Source of the DNA: Alphaproteobacteria bacterium
Lineage (GTDB): Bacteria; Pseudomonadota; Alphaproteobacteria; Rhizobiales; Hyphomicrobiaceae
Length of the DNA: 64,000 nucleotides
Direction: 5' to 3'
Assembly (NCBI GenBank): GCA_018830445.1
Contig: JAHJSN010000098.1
Coordinates: 1 to 64,000 of the forward strand
Made by a program: the position numbers and the translations under genes. Under the pieces are notes generated by a model. The model worked only from the letters and a program-made list of their open reading frames with translations, made no database searches and was not told the DNA's origin. Positions 8,819 to 16,976 of the stretch are shown here, piece by piece; position 1 is the stretch's first letter, and each line of letters begins with the position of its first letter.

Positions 8819-9736
8819 ATGCATTCGATCCTGCTGATCGGCGGTATCGGTGCAATCCTGGCCGTCGCCACGACGCTGCTGTGGGGCATCGCCGGCATCG
8901 CCGTCTCGCTGATCGGTGTGGGATTGCTCGTACTTTTCGCCCCAAGCGTCCCCGCCGCGGCCGTGATGCGTCTCTATAGCGCGCGCAAGGTCGAACCCGG
9001 AAGTGACCAGCTCAGCCGGGTCGTCGACGAGTTGGCGCAACGTGCCGAACTTCCTGCCCGGCCGGGCCTCTACGTGATCCCGAGCGCAACTTTGAACGCT
9101 TTCGCGACCGGCAACCCGCAGAACGCATCGATCGCCGTGACCGAGGGGCTCCTGCGCCGCCTCACCATGCGCGAGATTGCCACCGTGATCGCGCACGAGA
9201 TGAGCCACATCCGCAACAACGACCTCTGGCTCATGAACCTCGCCGACGTCATGACCCGATTGGTCCAGTCGCTCTCCTATGTTGCACTGGCACTCGCAAT
9301 CATGAACGTATTCGGCATGCTGACCGGCGAGGCGCCCATCTCCTGGTGGGCGGTCCTGGCGCTCTACGTCGCGCCGGCATTCTCGAGCCTGCTCCAACTC
9401 GGACTGTCGCGCGCCCGCGAATTCGACGCCGACCTCGAAGCCGCCATGCTGACCGGCGATCCCATGGGCCTTGCGTCCGCACTGAGCCGGCTGGAACACT
9501 ACCAGGGCCAGTTCTGGGAAGATCTCGTCTACCCGGTCCCCGCCCGCCGCGTACCGCAGCCCTCCTTGCTGCGGACGCATCCTGCCACTGAAGAACGCAT
9601 CGACCGTCTTCGCGAACTCGCAGGTAGCCCGAGCCTGCCTCAGATCGTGGTGCGCGACGAACCCATGGTTTCGATGCTCGGGCTCGGTCCGATTGAAATG
9701 CGCCCACGCTACCGTTTCCCCGGGCTTTGGTACTGA
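8819..9736 (+). CDS. htpX: HtpX-type membrane zinc metalloprotease (M48B)
   Basis: HtpX is an inner-membrane protease for quality control of membrane proteins. The zinc-binding HEMSH motif is at residues 126-130. The third zinc ligand is in the FDADLEAAML segment (EFDAD) further on. Two hydrophobic helices precede the catalytic domain and two more follow it (around SYVALALAIMNVFGM and WAVLALYVAPAF). The length is 305 residues. The ATG at 8819 begins directly before the first helix; upstream in-frame sequence is polar and unlikely to be translated. The symbol is given by family; paralogues of htpX are common in alphaproteobacteria. Confidence 0.87.
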   Translation: MHSILLIGGIGAILAVATTLLWGIAGIAVSLIGVGLLVLFAPSVPAAAVMRLYSARKVEPGSDQLSRVVDELAQRAELPARPGLYVIPSATLNAFATGNPQNASIAVTEGLLRRLTMREIATVIAHEMSHIRNNDLWLMNLADVMTRLVQSLSYVALALAIMNVFGMLTGEAPISWWAVLALYVAPAFSSLLQLGLSRAREFDADLEAAMLTGDPMGLASALSRLEHYQGQFWEDLVYPVPARRVPQPSLLRTHPATEERIDRLRELAGSPSLPQIVVRDEPMVSMLGLGPIEMRPRYRFPGLWY

Positions 9737-9854
9737 TGATCGGCCTGACTCCGGCTTCCTGTCACGGAGCCGGACCGGCGCCATTCACGCTTTCCAACGT
9801 TCATGGCACCAATGCCCTTGCTAAAGGGCCGCCGCCTCGCGTATCAGCCCCGCC

Positions 9855-10835
9855 ATGACCGACAATGCCGCAAATTCCGACAGTCCAGCCGCCGGTGTCG
9901 CCACGAAAACCGCGGCCGACGAACTCGTCGCCGGTATCCTGAAACGCGACCGCCGCACCATCGCCAAGGCCGTCACCGTCCTCGAAAGCCTTTCGACCGA
10001 GGCACCCGATTTGTTGCAGAGCCTCCAGCCGCACCTCGGCAACGCCATCGTGGTCGGCCTCACCGGACCGCCCGGCGCCGGAAAATCCACCCTGGTCAAC
10101 GCCCTGATCCGCGACCTGCGCAAGGATCATCTGCGCATCGGCGTTATTGCGGTCGATCCGTCGAGCCCGATTTCAGGAGGTGCAATCCTCGGCGATCGCA
10201 TTCGCATGACCGCCGCCCTCGATGACGACGGCGTCTTCGTCCGCTCGCTGTCAAGCCGCGGCTACCTCGGCGGCCTGTCGCCCGCAGCCGTACGCATCAT
10301 CGACGCCCTCGACGCGGCCGCTTTCGATCTGATCTTGCTTGAGACAGTCGGTGCGGGCCAGAACGAGATCGACGTCGCCGAAGTCGCCGACATCCGCATC
10401 GTCGCCTCTGCCCCCGGCCTCGGAGACGACATCCAGGCGATGAAGTCAGGCTTGCTCGAAATTGCCGACATCCTCGTCGTCAACAAGGCCGATCGCGAAG
10501 GTGCTGAACGAACCCTGCAGCAGCTCAAGGGAGCGCTGTCGATCCGCTCCGGCCGGCAAAGTCGCGTCCCGGTTGTGAAAACCAGCGCACTCAACGGCGA
10601 AGGAATTGCAGAGCTGATTGCCGCGATTCAATCCGAAAGCGCCAAGGTTCGCGCCATTGACCCGCTTGAACGCCGCCGCCGCCGCGCTCGCTACCTGATC
10701 GCCCGCGCCGCAGCCGACTTGGTTGCCGAACGGATCAAATCCGGCGGCACGGGTTTAATCGGGAAGCTTGCCGACGAGGTTCTCAGCGGAAAATCAAGTC
10801 CTTCGGCTGCGGCGCTAAGAATTCTTGACGCCTGA
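9855..10835 (+). CDS. meaB: MeaB-type G3E GTPase (methylmalonyl-CoA mutase chaperone)
   Basis: MeaB/ArgK proteins are GTPases that protect and load the B12-dependent methylmalonyl-CoA mutase. The P-loop GPPGAGKST is at residues 71-79. AVDPSSPISGGAILGDRIRM, the switch region characteristic of this family, follows. The ETVGAGQNE segment and the NKAD base-specificity motif (VVNKADREGAE) are also present. The C-terminal helical part is typical, and 326 residues is the normal length. No mutase gene lies in this window, so the partner is inferred from the family. Confidence 0.92.
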   Translation: MTDNAANSDSPAAGVATKTAADELVAGILKRDRRTIAKAVTVLESLSTEAPDLLQSLQPHLGNAIVVGLTGPPGAGKSTLVNALIRDLRKDHLRIGVIAVDPSSPISGGAILGDRIRMTAALDDDGVFVRSLSSRGYLGGLSPAAVRIIDALDAAAFDLILLETVGAGQNEIDVAEVADIRIVASAPGLGDDIQAMKSGLLEIADILVVNKADREGAERTLQQLKGALSIRSGRQSRVPVVKTSALNGEGIAELIAAIQSESAKVRAIDPLERRRRRARYLIARAAADLVAERIKSGGTGLIGKLADEVLSGKSSPSAAALRILDA

Positions 10836-11062
10836 AATCAAGGCTCCGAACCGGTCGCGAACGATGTTTTGGCGAAACAACCCTTGCAGCCAAATGTGCC
10901 AAGGTCTATGTAAAGGCCGTCGATTTTGGCCGGACGACAGGGCCGCTACGCCTTCGAAACTGCTAGGCGCACGTTCAGTACTCTACCCAAACTCGAGAAT
11001 TCGAGGCCAGATTTGCGCTTCAAGCGCTGAAATTGGCTTCACGCCAACGCAATCGAAAAGGC

Positions 11063-11281
11063 ATGCAGATTATGCAGAACGGAACCGTAAAATTCTACAA
11101 TGAGCAAAAGGGCTATGGCTTTATCGCTCCAGATGGCGGCGACAAGGACGTCTTCGTCCATGCAACCGCACTTGAGCGCGCCGGGATCCGCGGTCTCGCG
11201 GAAGGCCAGAAAGTCGCCTTCGACACCGAAGTCGACCGCCGCTCGGGCAAGTCGGCCGTCAATAACATCGAACTCCTCTGA
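11063..11281 (+). CDS. Cold-shock domain protein (CspA family)
   Basis: A 72-residue single OB-fold protein that binds single-stranded RNA or DNA and acts as an RNA chaperone. The RNP1 motif KGYGFI and RNP2 motif VFVHA are both present. It ends at NIELL as CspA proteins do. Two ATG codons are possible (11063 and 11072), giving 72 or 69 residues. About 225 bp separate it from meaB, leaving room for the long leader usual for csp genes, though I see no conserved cold box. A strong terminator follows. Confidence 0.93.
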   Translation: MQIMQNGTVKFYNEQKGYGFIAPDGGDKDVFVHATALERAGIRGLAEGQKVAFDTEVDRRSGKSAVNNIELL

Positions 11282-11341
11282 GTTCGTTGCTGACGCGGCT
11301 TCGGGCAGCAGGCAGCAGCTCGTAGAATTTGCGACAAAACG

Positions 11342-11382
11342 AAACCCGCTCCCCGGCTCACCGGTGGGGCGGGTTTTTTTGT
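11342..11382. terminator. Rho-independent terminator between csp and cimA
   Basis: A GC-rich inverted repeat (CCCGCTCCCCGG against CCGGTGGGGCGGG, one irregularity) is followed by seven T. It sits between the convergent csp and cimA genes. The AAA on the left side of the stem means it may also work in the other direction. Confidence 0.8.
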
Positions 11383-11400
11383 TATCGTATCAGGGCCGGC

Positions 11401-13029
11401 CTATGCCACGTGCGCACTCGCCGCCGCCCCGTCCTTCATCAGCTTGTAGTTGATCGAATCGACCAGTGCCTCGAAACTTGCATCGATGATGTTCGGCGAA
11501 ACCCCGACGGTCAACCAGCGGTCGCCTGTAGCCTTGTCGTGGCTTTCGACCAGTACGCGCGTCACCGCTTCCGTGCCGCCGCCGGCCGTCAGGATGCGCA
11601 CCTTGTAGTCGACCAGTTCGACATCCTTGATGTGATCCTGATATCGCCCCAGATCCTTGCGCAAAGCTGAATCGAGCGCATTGACCGGACCGTTGCCTTC
11701 GGAGACCGACCACAGCGGCTCTTCGTCACCATTGATGAAGACCTTCACTGTGGCTTCCGAAACGGTCACGAGATCGCCCCGGGCGTTGTGACGCCGCTCC
11801 ACCATCACCCGGAATGAATCGATCGAGAAGTAACGCGGAACCTCGCCCAGTTCGCGGCGCGCCAGCAGCTCGAACGAAGCGTCAGCCGATTCATACGAAT
11901 AGCCCTGCGCCTCGCGCTGCTTGACGGCTTCAAGCAGAACCGGAATGCGCTGATCGTCCTTGTCGACCTGGATGCCGAGGCGCGCCAGTTCGGCAACGAT
12001 ATTCGAACGCCCTCCTTGATCGGAAACCAGCAGCCGGCGCTTGTTGCCGACCGCTTCCGGCGGTACATGTTCATAGGTCTCCGGATCCTTCAGGATCGCG
12101 GAAGCGTGGATACCCGCTTTGGTCGCGAACGCGCTTTCCCCGACGTAGGGTGCATGCCGGTAGGGCGACTGGTTGACGACCTCGTCGAGGACCCGCGAGG
12201 CGTGCGTCAGCATCCTGAGCCGTTCCGGCGTGACGCCGGTATCGAACCTGTCGGCATATTCGCTCTTCAACAGCAGCGTCGGGATGATCGACGTCATGTT
12301 GGCATTGCCGCAACGCTCCCCCAGCCCGTTCAGCGTGCCCTGGATCTGCCGGCACCCCGCCCGCACCGCGATCAGCGTATTGGCGACCGCGTTTTCAGTA
12401 TCGTTATGAGTGTGGATGCCAAGATGGCTTCCCGGAATGATTTCCGCCACCTCCTTGACGATGCGCTCGACCTCGTGCGGCAGCGTTCCCCCGTTGGTGT
12501 CGCACAACACCACCCAGCGCGCCCCCGCCTCATAGGCAGCCAGCAGCACGGCACGTGCATACTCGCGGTTGGCCTTGTAGCCGTCGAAGAAGTGTTCCGC
12601 ATCGAGCATGGCTTCGCGGCCGGACTGCACCACCGCCGCGATCGATTCACGGATCGCCACGAGATTTTCTTCGTTCGTACAGCCGAGCGCCACTCGGACG
12701 TGATAATCCCACGACTTGGCGACCAGACAGATGGCGTTGGCCCGCGATTGCAGCAACCCCTGGAATCCGGGGTCGTTATGAACCGAGCGGCCCGGCCGCT
12801 TGGTCATCCCGAACGCCGTGAATTTCGCATTTGCGTATGCGGGGTCGGCAGCAAAAAATTCCGTATCGGTCTGGTTGGCGCCCGGATAGCCGCCCTCGAT
12901 GTAGTCGACACCCAGATCGTCGAGCACCTTTGCGATTCGGCGCTTATCGGCCAGCTTGAAATCGACACCCGTCGTCTGCGCCCCATCGCGCAGTGTCGTA
13001 TCGAACAGATAGAGGCGTTCGCGGCTCAT
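11401..13029 (-). CDS. cimA: (R)-citramalate synthase CimA
   Basis: CimA condenses pyruvate and acetyl-CoA to (R)-citramalate, a threonine-independent entry to isoleucine. The N-terminal TIM barrel begins with LFDTTLRDGAQT, the metal- and substrate-binding motif. GIHTHNDTENAVANT supplies the metal-binding histidines and NGLGERCGNANM is the conserved glycine/asparagine segment. The C-terminal 110 residues form the LeuA-type regulatory dimer domain. The 542-residue length and the DGAQT variant separate CimA from 2-isopropylmalate synthase. The start codon overlaps the stop of the upstream GNAT gene (ATGA), so the two are translationally coupled. Confidence 0.93.
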   Translation of the reverse strand: MSRERLYLFDTTLRDGAQTTGVDFKLADKRRIAKVLDDLGVDYIEGGYPGANQTDTEFFAADPAYANAKFTAFGMTKRPGRSVHNDPGFQGLLQSRANAICLVAKSWDYHVRVALGCTNEENLVAIRESIAAVVQSGREAMLDAEHFFDGYKANREYARAVLLAAYEAGARWVVLCDTNGGTLPHEVERIVKEVAEIIPGSHLGIHTHNDTENAVANTLIAVRAGCRQIQGTLNGLGERCGNANMTSIIPTLLLKSEYADRFDTGVTPERLRMLTHASRVLDEVVNQSPYRHAPYVGESAFATKAGIHASAILKDPETYEHVPPEAVGNKRRLLVSDQGGRSNIVAELARLGIQVDKDDQRIPVLLEAVKQREAQGYSYESADASFELLARRELGEVPRYFSIDSFRVMVERRHNARGDLVTVSEATVKVFINGDEEPLWSVSEGNGPVNALDSALRKDLGRYQDHIKDVELVDYKVRILTAGGGTEAVTRVLVESHDKATGDRWLTVGVSPNIIDASFEALVDSINYKLMKDGAAASAHVA

Positions 13030-13526
13030 TGAGCGTCATCCTTGGCGGCAGGCGTAAACGTCTTGGTCATCGTCGTATTCATCAACCACTGGTCCTCGAC
13101 CGGTACCGAGTTCCGGCTCTGTGCGACATAGCCGCGTTGCTCGAAAAAGATCTGCGCGCTGTCGCTTGCATCCACCGTCACGCCGGCCGAGCCCCGCCCC
13201 TTGGCAAGCCGCTCCAGCGCATCGAGAAGAGTCGACCCCACGCCATTCCCCGCAAGATGCGGATGAACATAGAGCATGTCGATAACACGGTTATCTTTTA
13301 ATGAACCGAAGCCGTGATATTCACCATCAATTTCAACGACAAGCGTTGTCGCGTCGGCAAGACGCCGGGCAAACGATTCGCCATCCTCCACCACGCTTGC
13401 CCAGGCAGCGCGCTGATCTTCGTCATAGTCCTCCTGCGTAAGCTCCTCGACGGACTGCGCAAACAGCTCCCGCAACGCGTCCGTATCCTTCAACAGAAAC
13501 GGCCGCAGCGGTATCCCCTGGCCCAT
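13026..13526 (-). CDS. GNAT family N-acetyltransferase
   Basis: A 166-residue acyltransferase of unknown substrate. The GNAT fold is visible: IPLRPFLLKDTDALRELF at the start, VIDMLYVHPHLAGNGVGSTLLDAL as motif A with the acetyl-CoA pyrophosphate loop (GNGVGS), and a C-terminal FFEQRGYVAQSRNSV. The ATG at 13526 puts the first beta strand at the N-terminus. The longer frame to 13571 runs towards the palindromic repeat at 13585 and adds a non-conserved leader. It overlaps cimA by 4 bp and is probably the first gene of that operon. Confidence 0.85.
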   Translation of the reverse strand: MGQGIPLRPFLLKDTDALRELFAQSVEELTQEDYDEDQRAAWASVVEDGESFARRLADATTLVVEIDGEYHGFGSLKDNRVIDMLYVHPHLAGNGVGSTLLDALERLAKGRGSAGVTVDASDSAQIFFEQRGYVAQSRNSVPVEDQWLMNTTMTKTFTPAAKDDAQ

Positions 13527-13584
13527 TGCCTTCTCCTCGCCCGGCAGCGGCAGCCCACCCAACATTGGCAAGCGCCAGCTTCTG

Positions 13585-13729
13585 CTAGTGTTCCGACTCT
13601 GACATATGGTTCCCTGCCGGGAACCTGAAGGTCAGCCCGGAACACTAGGCAACCTTTTGATTGTGTTCTGGATTCACAAACATTTGACGACCTCCGCCCG
13701 GGAATCAAATGTTTGATCCAGAACACTAG
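13585..13729. repeat. Double-hairpin palindromic repeat, copy 2
   Basis: 145 bp from CTAGTGTTCC to GAACACTAG. Hairpin 1 (13585-13648) nests GTGTTCC/GGAACAC, CTGACAT/(A)GGTCAG and GGTTCCC/GGGAACC. A 14-nt spacer follows. Hairpin 2 (13663-13729) pairs GTGTTCTGGAT with ATCCAGAACAC and CAAACATTTGA with TCAAATGTTTG. It lies just upstream of the GNAT-cimA operon. No transposase is encoded. Confidence 0.88.
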
Positions 13730-13900
13730 TTATGGCGGCAGCGGACGCCTCGCCGGATCAATCGGCCGTGCCGCACGAACGTTGGTTAAATTCCACCGGC
13801 CGGCGGCAACATTTGCATGCGCCTGCCGCCGCCCCTTCTCATGAAGTCCTGCAAATTTCCCGGCGAAGACACAAGGGCTTCGCATGCCAGAGCCTGCAAA

Positions 13901-15304
13901 CTATCGCGCCAGCTCCCATGTCGTCACGATGTCCCCCGATGCCGGATCCTTGGTATCCTTGAGCACGACCCCAAGCGCCGCCAATTCGTCCCTGATCCGG
14001 TCTGCCTCCGACCAGTTCTTGCCCTTCCGTGCTTCCAGCCGCGCAGCAATCAGCACCTCGACAGCCCCCGCATCGATGTCGCGGACTTCCCGGCCCGGAT
14101 CGAGGTCTTCAAGCGTTTCATCACCATAGAGCCCCATGAATTGCAGCGTCGCCTTCAGTTCCGGGCGCTTTTCGGAATTGCGCTTGGCCGACTTCAGAAG
14201 CCCGTGCACGATCGAAAGTGCGCTCGGCGTATTGAGATCATCCGATAGCGCCGCCAGCACCTCGCCATTGGGTTCCCCCGAAGGCTCGACCCCGTGCAGC
14301 ACGTCCGCCACCTCGAACATCGTCGCACGCGCCTGCTGCAGCCGCTCCACAGTCCAGTCGATCGGCTGGCGGTAGTGCGTCGCCAGCATCGCCCAGCGAA
14401 CCACCCTGCCGTTCCACTGGCTGTTCCCGAAATCCTTTGTATCGAGCAGATCGTGGATCGTGATGAAGTTGCCGAGCGACTTTGACATCTTCTCGCCTTC
14501 GACCTGCAGGAAGCCGTTGTGCATCCACACGCGCGCCATGAGATCGGTGCCATGTGCGCATCGGCTCTGCGCGATCTCGTTTTCGTGGTGCGGGAAGGTC
14601 AGATCGATACCGCCGCCATGGATGTCGAACACCTGGCCGAGATGCTTGCCGGCCATTGCCGAGCACTCGATGTGCCAGCCCGGCCGACCGTCGCCCTCAA
14701 TTCCGCATGGTGACGGCCACCCCGGCTCTGCCTGCTTGGAAGGCTTCCACAGCACGAAATCCATCGGCCCTTTCTTGTAGGGAGCCACCTCGACCCGCGC
14801 ACCCGCCTCCATCTCTTCCAGGCTGCGGTTGGACAGGCGCCCGTAATCGGCCATGGATGCCACGTCGAACAGCACATGACCGTCCGCCACGTAGGCATGG
14901 CCTTTTGCAACGAGCTGCTCGCACAGCGCCTTCATTTCGTCGATGTGTTCCGTCGCACGCGGCTCAACCGTCGGCGGCAGCACGCCAAGCGCTGCGATGT
15001 CGGCATGGAACTGCTTTGCCGTACGCTCCGTCAATTCGCGGATCGATGAGCCTTCCTCGGCAGCCCGCGCGTTGATCTTGTCGTCGACATCGGTGATGTT
15101 GCGCACGTAGGTGACGTGATCGGCGCCGTAGGCATGGCACAAAAGCCGGTAGACGACGTCGAACACGATCACAGGACGGGCATTTCCGATATGCGCGTAA
15201 TCGTAGACCGTCGGTCCACACACGTACATCCGCACATTCCTCGGGTCGATCGGTTCGAACGCCTCCTTCTTGCGCGTCAATGTATTGTAGAACGTGAGCG
15301 ACAT
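13901..15304 (-). CDS. cysS: Cysteine--tRNA ligase
   Basis: Charges tRNA-Cys. This is a class I synthetase of 467 residues. Cys29, in [10 protein letters not shown], is the first zinc ligand. The HIGH-type motif AHIGNARP follows at residues 38-44, and EKMSKSLGN is the KMSKS loop. The GWHIECSAM and [14 protein letters not shown] segments carry the other zinc and active-site residues. The C-terminal helical anticodon-binding domain is complete. It stands alone, flanked by palindromic repeats about 170 bp downstream and 82 bp upstream. Confidence 0.96.
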   Translation of the reverse strand: MSLTFYNTLTRKKEAFEPIDPRNVRMYVCGPTVYDYAHIGNARPVIVFDVVYRLLCHAYGADHVTYVRNITDVDDKINARAAEEGSSIRELTERTAKQFHADIAALGVLPPTVEPRATEHIDEMKALCEQLVAKGHAYVADGHVLFDVASMADYGRLSNRSLEEMEAGARVEVAPYKKGPMDFVLWKPSKQAEPGWPSPCGIEGDGRPGWHIECSAMAGKHLGQVFDIHGGGIDLTFPHHENEIAQSRCAHGTDLMARVWMHNGFLQVEGEKMSKSLGNFITIHDLLDTKDFGNSQWNGRVVRWAMLATHYRQPIDWTVERLQQARATMFEVADVLHGVEPSGEPNGEVLAALSDDLNTPSALSIVHGLLKSAKRNSEKRPELKATLQFMGLYGDETLEDLDPGREVRDIDAGAVEVLIAARLEARKGKNWSEADRIRDELAALGVVLKDTKDPASGDIVTTWELAR

Positions 15305-15385
15305 TGGTCCTCTTAGTCCTTCTCAATCGCCAAGCAGTCCGGCGTTCCTGACACCCCTTGAGCATCGCAACGGGACAGCCAACCG

Positions 15386-15462
15386 CTCGTGTTCCGGCCC
15401 CGACACTTGGTTCCCCTTGCAGCACGCTATCGACCAAGTGCCGGAGCCATAAGGAACACGAG
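15386..15462. repeat. Single-hairpin palindromic element, type B
   Basis: 77 bp with perfect 10-bp terminal inverted repeats CTCGTGTTCC and GGAACACGAG. Nested inside are GGC/GCC and ACACTTGGT, the latter pairing (apart from its first base) with ACCAAGTG. Its first 23 bp closely resemble the start of the double-hairpin repeats, so it looks like a diverged relative. It occupies part of the 516-bp gap between cysS and folP. Confidence 0.75.
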
Positions 15463-15550
15463 CAAAGCTATGATTCTCGTGTCGCTTTTGCACCAAACGT
15501 TTGGCATCGAGCCAAGCCGCAAGTGGGGACCAAACATTAGGTGCGCACCA

Positions 15551-15711
15551 CTAGTGTTCCGACTCTGACATATGGTTCCCTGCCGGGAACCTGAATGTCA
15601 GCCCGGAACACTGTCAGCCCGGAACACTTGGCAACCTTTTGATTGTGTTCTGGATTCACAAACATTTGACGACCTCCACCCGGGAATCAAATGTTTGATC
15701 CAGAACACTAG
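15551..15711. repeat. Double-hairpin palindromic repeat, copy 3
   Basis: 161 bp, the same as copies 2 and 4 except for a 16-bp tandem duplication (GTCAGCCCGGAACACT twice) at the end of hairpin 1. It begins CTAGTGTTCC and ends GAACACTAG. It lies 110 bp upstream of folP, in the gap between the divergent cysS and folP genes and close to the point where strand composition changes. Confidence 0.88.
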
Positions 15712-15820
15712 GTCCAAGGTTGCTCGCTGTAAGAATTGGACGCAAACTTGCCGGACGGCCGTGGTGGTTACCGCGGCCGTTTCGCGTTGAGAACTGGATG
15801 CGGTGGCGGCGGGAGATTTC

Positions 15821-16912
15821 ATGCAACGGTCCGTATATCTGAAGCCGGTCGGCTTCATCGCGCACAAGAACGCCGGAGAGGACGGCGAAGGAGAGGTCTG
15901 GGGCGGCATACCTTTGGCCGGCGGGCCGCTGGCCTTCATGGGCCTCGAGATCGCAGAGCGGCAGGGGGCAGGTGTCAAACGGCGGATCTGCTCGCTGAGT
16001 GAGTTCTTCGAACGCGACTGGGGGCGCCAGACGCTGGCGGCAGCCGACATGTTCGAGGCGCTGCGCCAGCCGCGCGGGCGCATCGCCGGGCTGCCGATGG
16101 ACCGGCCGCAGATCATGGGCATCGTCAATGTGACACCCGACAGCTTTTCCGACGGTGGAACTTTTGATGGCGTACAAGCGGCCGTCGACCACGCGTTGAA
16201 GCTGGAAGAAGAGGGCGCCACGATACTCGATATCGGCGGCGAGTCGACGCGGCCTGGGTCGGAGACGGTTCCGATCGAGGAGGAGTTGCGCAGGGTGCTG
16301 CCGGTCCTCGAAGCGTTGCGCCCCAGGACCGACGCTCTCATTTCGGTCGACACGCGCAAGGGGCAACTGATGCAGGCCGCCGCGGATGCTGGGGCTGATA
16401 TTCTCAACGACGTTTCGGCGCTGACGTACGATCCCGACGCGATCCATATTGCCGCCGAGACGGGATTGCCGGTGATGCTGATGCATGCGCAGGGCGATCC
16501 AAAAACAATGAACGACGACCCGAAGTATTCCGACGTGGTGCTTGACGTATTCGATTTCCTGGAACGACGGGTGCATGCCTGCGCCGCCGCGGGGATCGCG
16601 CGCGACAAGCTGGTCGTCGATCCCGGCATCGGGTTCGGCAAGCTCCTCCAGCATAATGTCCAGGTGTTGTCGGCGATGAGCCTCTATCACGGGCTCGGCG
16701 TACCGGTGCTGCTCGGGGCCAGCCGCAAGAAGTTGATCGGCCAACTCTGCAACGTGGACGATGCGACGGCGCGCGTGCCTGGTTCGATTTCGGCAGCGCT
16801 GTCGTCGGTTGCGCAAGGCGTGCAGATCGTGCGGGTGCATGACGTCGCGGCAACCAGACAGGCGCTGTCGGTGTGGATGGCCGCGTTGATGGGAGACGAG
16901 GCTGCTGTATAG
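15821..16912 (+). CDS. folP: Dihydropteroate synthase FolP
   Basis: Condenses p-aminobenzoate with hydroxymethyl-dihydropterin diphosphate in folate synthesis, and is the sulfonamide target. The catalytic TIM barrel starts near residue 100 with IMGIVNVTPDSFSDGG. ILDIGGESTRPGS is the second pterin-site motif and ISVDTRKGQLMQAA the third. LVVDPGIGFGK and LLGASRKKLIG complete the family pattern. About 95 extra residues precede the barrel, which is longer than the E. coli enzyme but seen in other alphaproteobacteria. The ATG at 15821 has GGGAG at 5 bp; a GTG at 15803 is the alternative. FtsH, its usual upstream neighbour in this group, is absent here. Confidence 0.94.
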   Translation: MQRSVYLKPVGFIAHKNAGEDGEGEVWGGIPLAGGPLAFMGLEIAERQGAGVKRRICSLSEFFERDWGRQTLAAADMFEALRQPRGRIAGLPMDRPQIMGIVNVTPDSFSDGGTFDGVQAAVDHALKLEEEGATILDIGGESTRPGSETVPIEEELRRVLPVLEALRPRTDALISVDTRKGQLMQAAADAGADILNDVSALTYDPDAIHIAAETGLPVMLMHAQGDPKTMNDDPKYSDVVLDVFDFLERRVHACAAAGIARDKLVVDPGIGFGKLLQHNVQVLSAMSLYHGLGVPVLLGASRKKLIGQLCNVDDATARVPGSISAALSSVAQGVQIVRVHDVAATRQALSVWMAALMGDEAAV

Positions 16913-16976
16913 GCAGCAAGAGCGTTGCTATGGGGTTCGACAGGACTTTCGGGGGTTCCGGAATGGGGTTGCTGGC

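Noticed and set aside
9752-9776. Inverted repeat TCCGGCT/AGCCGGA after the HtpX gene as a terminator
   Set aside because: Short stem, long loop and no T-run; not convincing.
13660-13729. Short reading frames inside the palindromic repeats encoding FWIKHLIPG
   Set aside because: They recur only because the repeat recurs. They have no start signals and lie in perfect hairpins, so they are not genes.
15305-15820. Chromosomal origin (oriC)
   Set aside because: The skew change would fit, but I see no cluster of DnaA boxes (TTATCCACA type), no AT-rich unwinding stretch and no origin-associated genes such as dnaA, hemE or parAB.
15656-16840. 394-residue minus-strand frame opposite folP
   Set aside because: FolP motifs on the plus strand are conclusive; this is the antisense frame.
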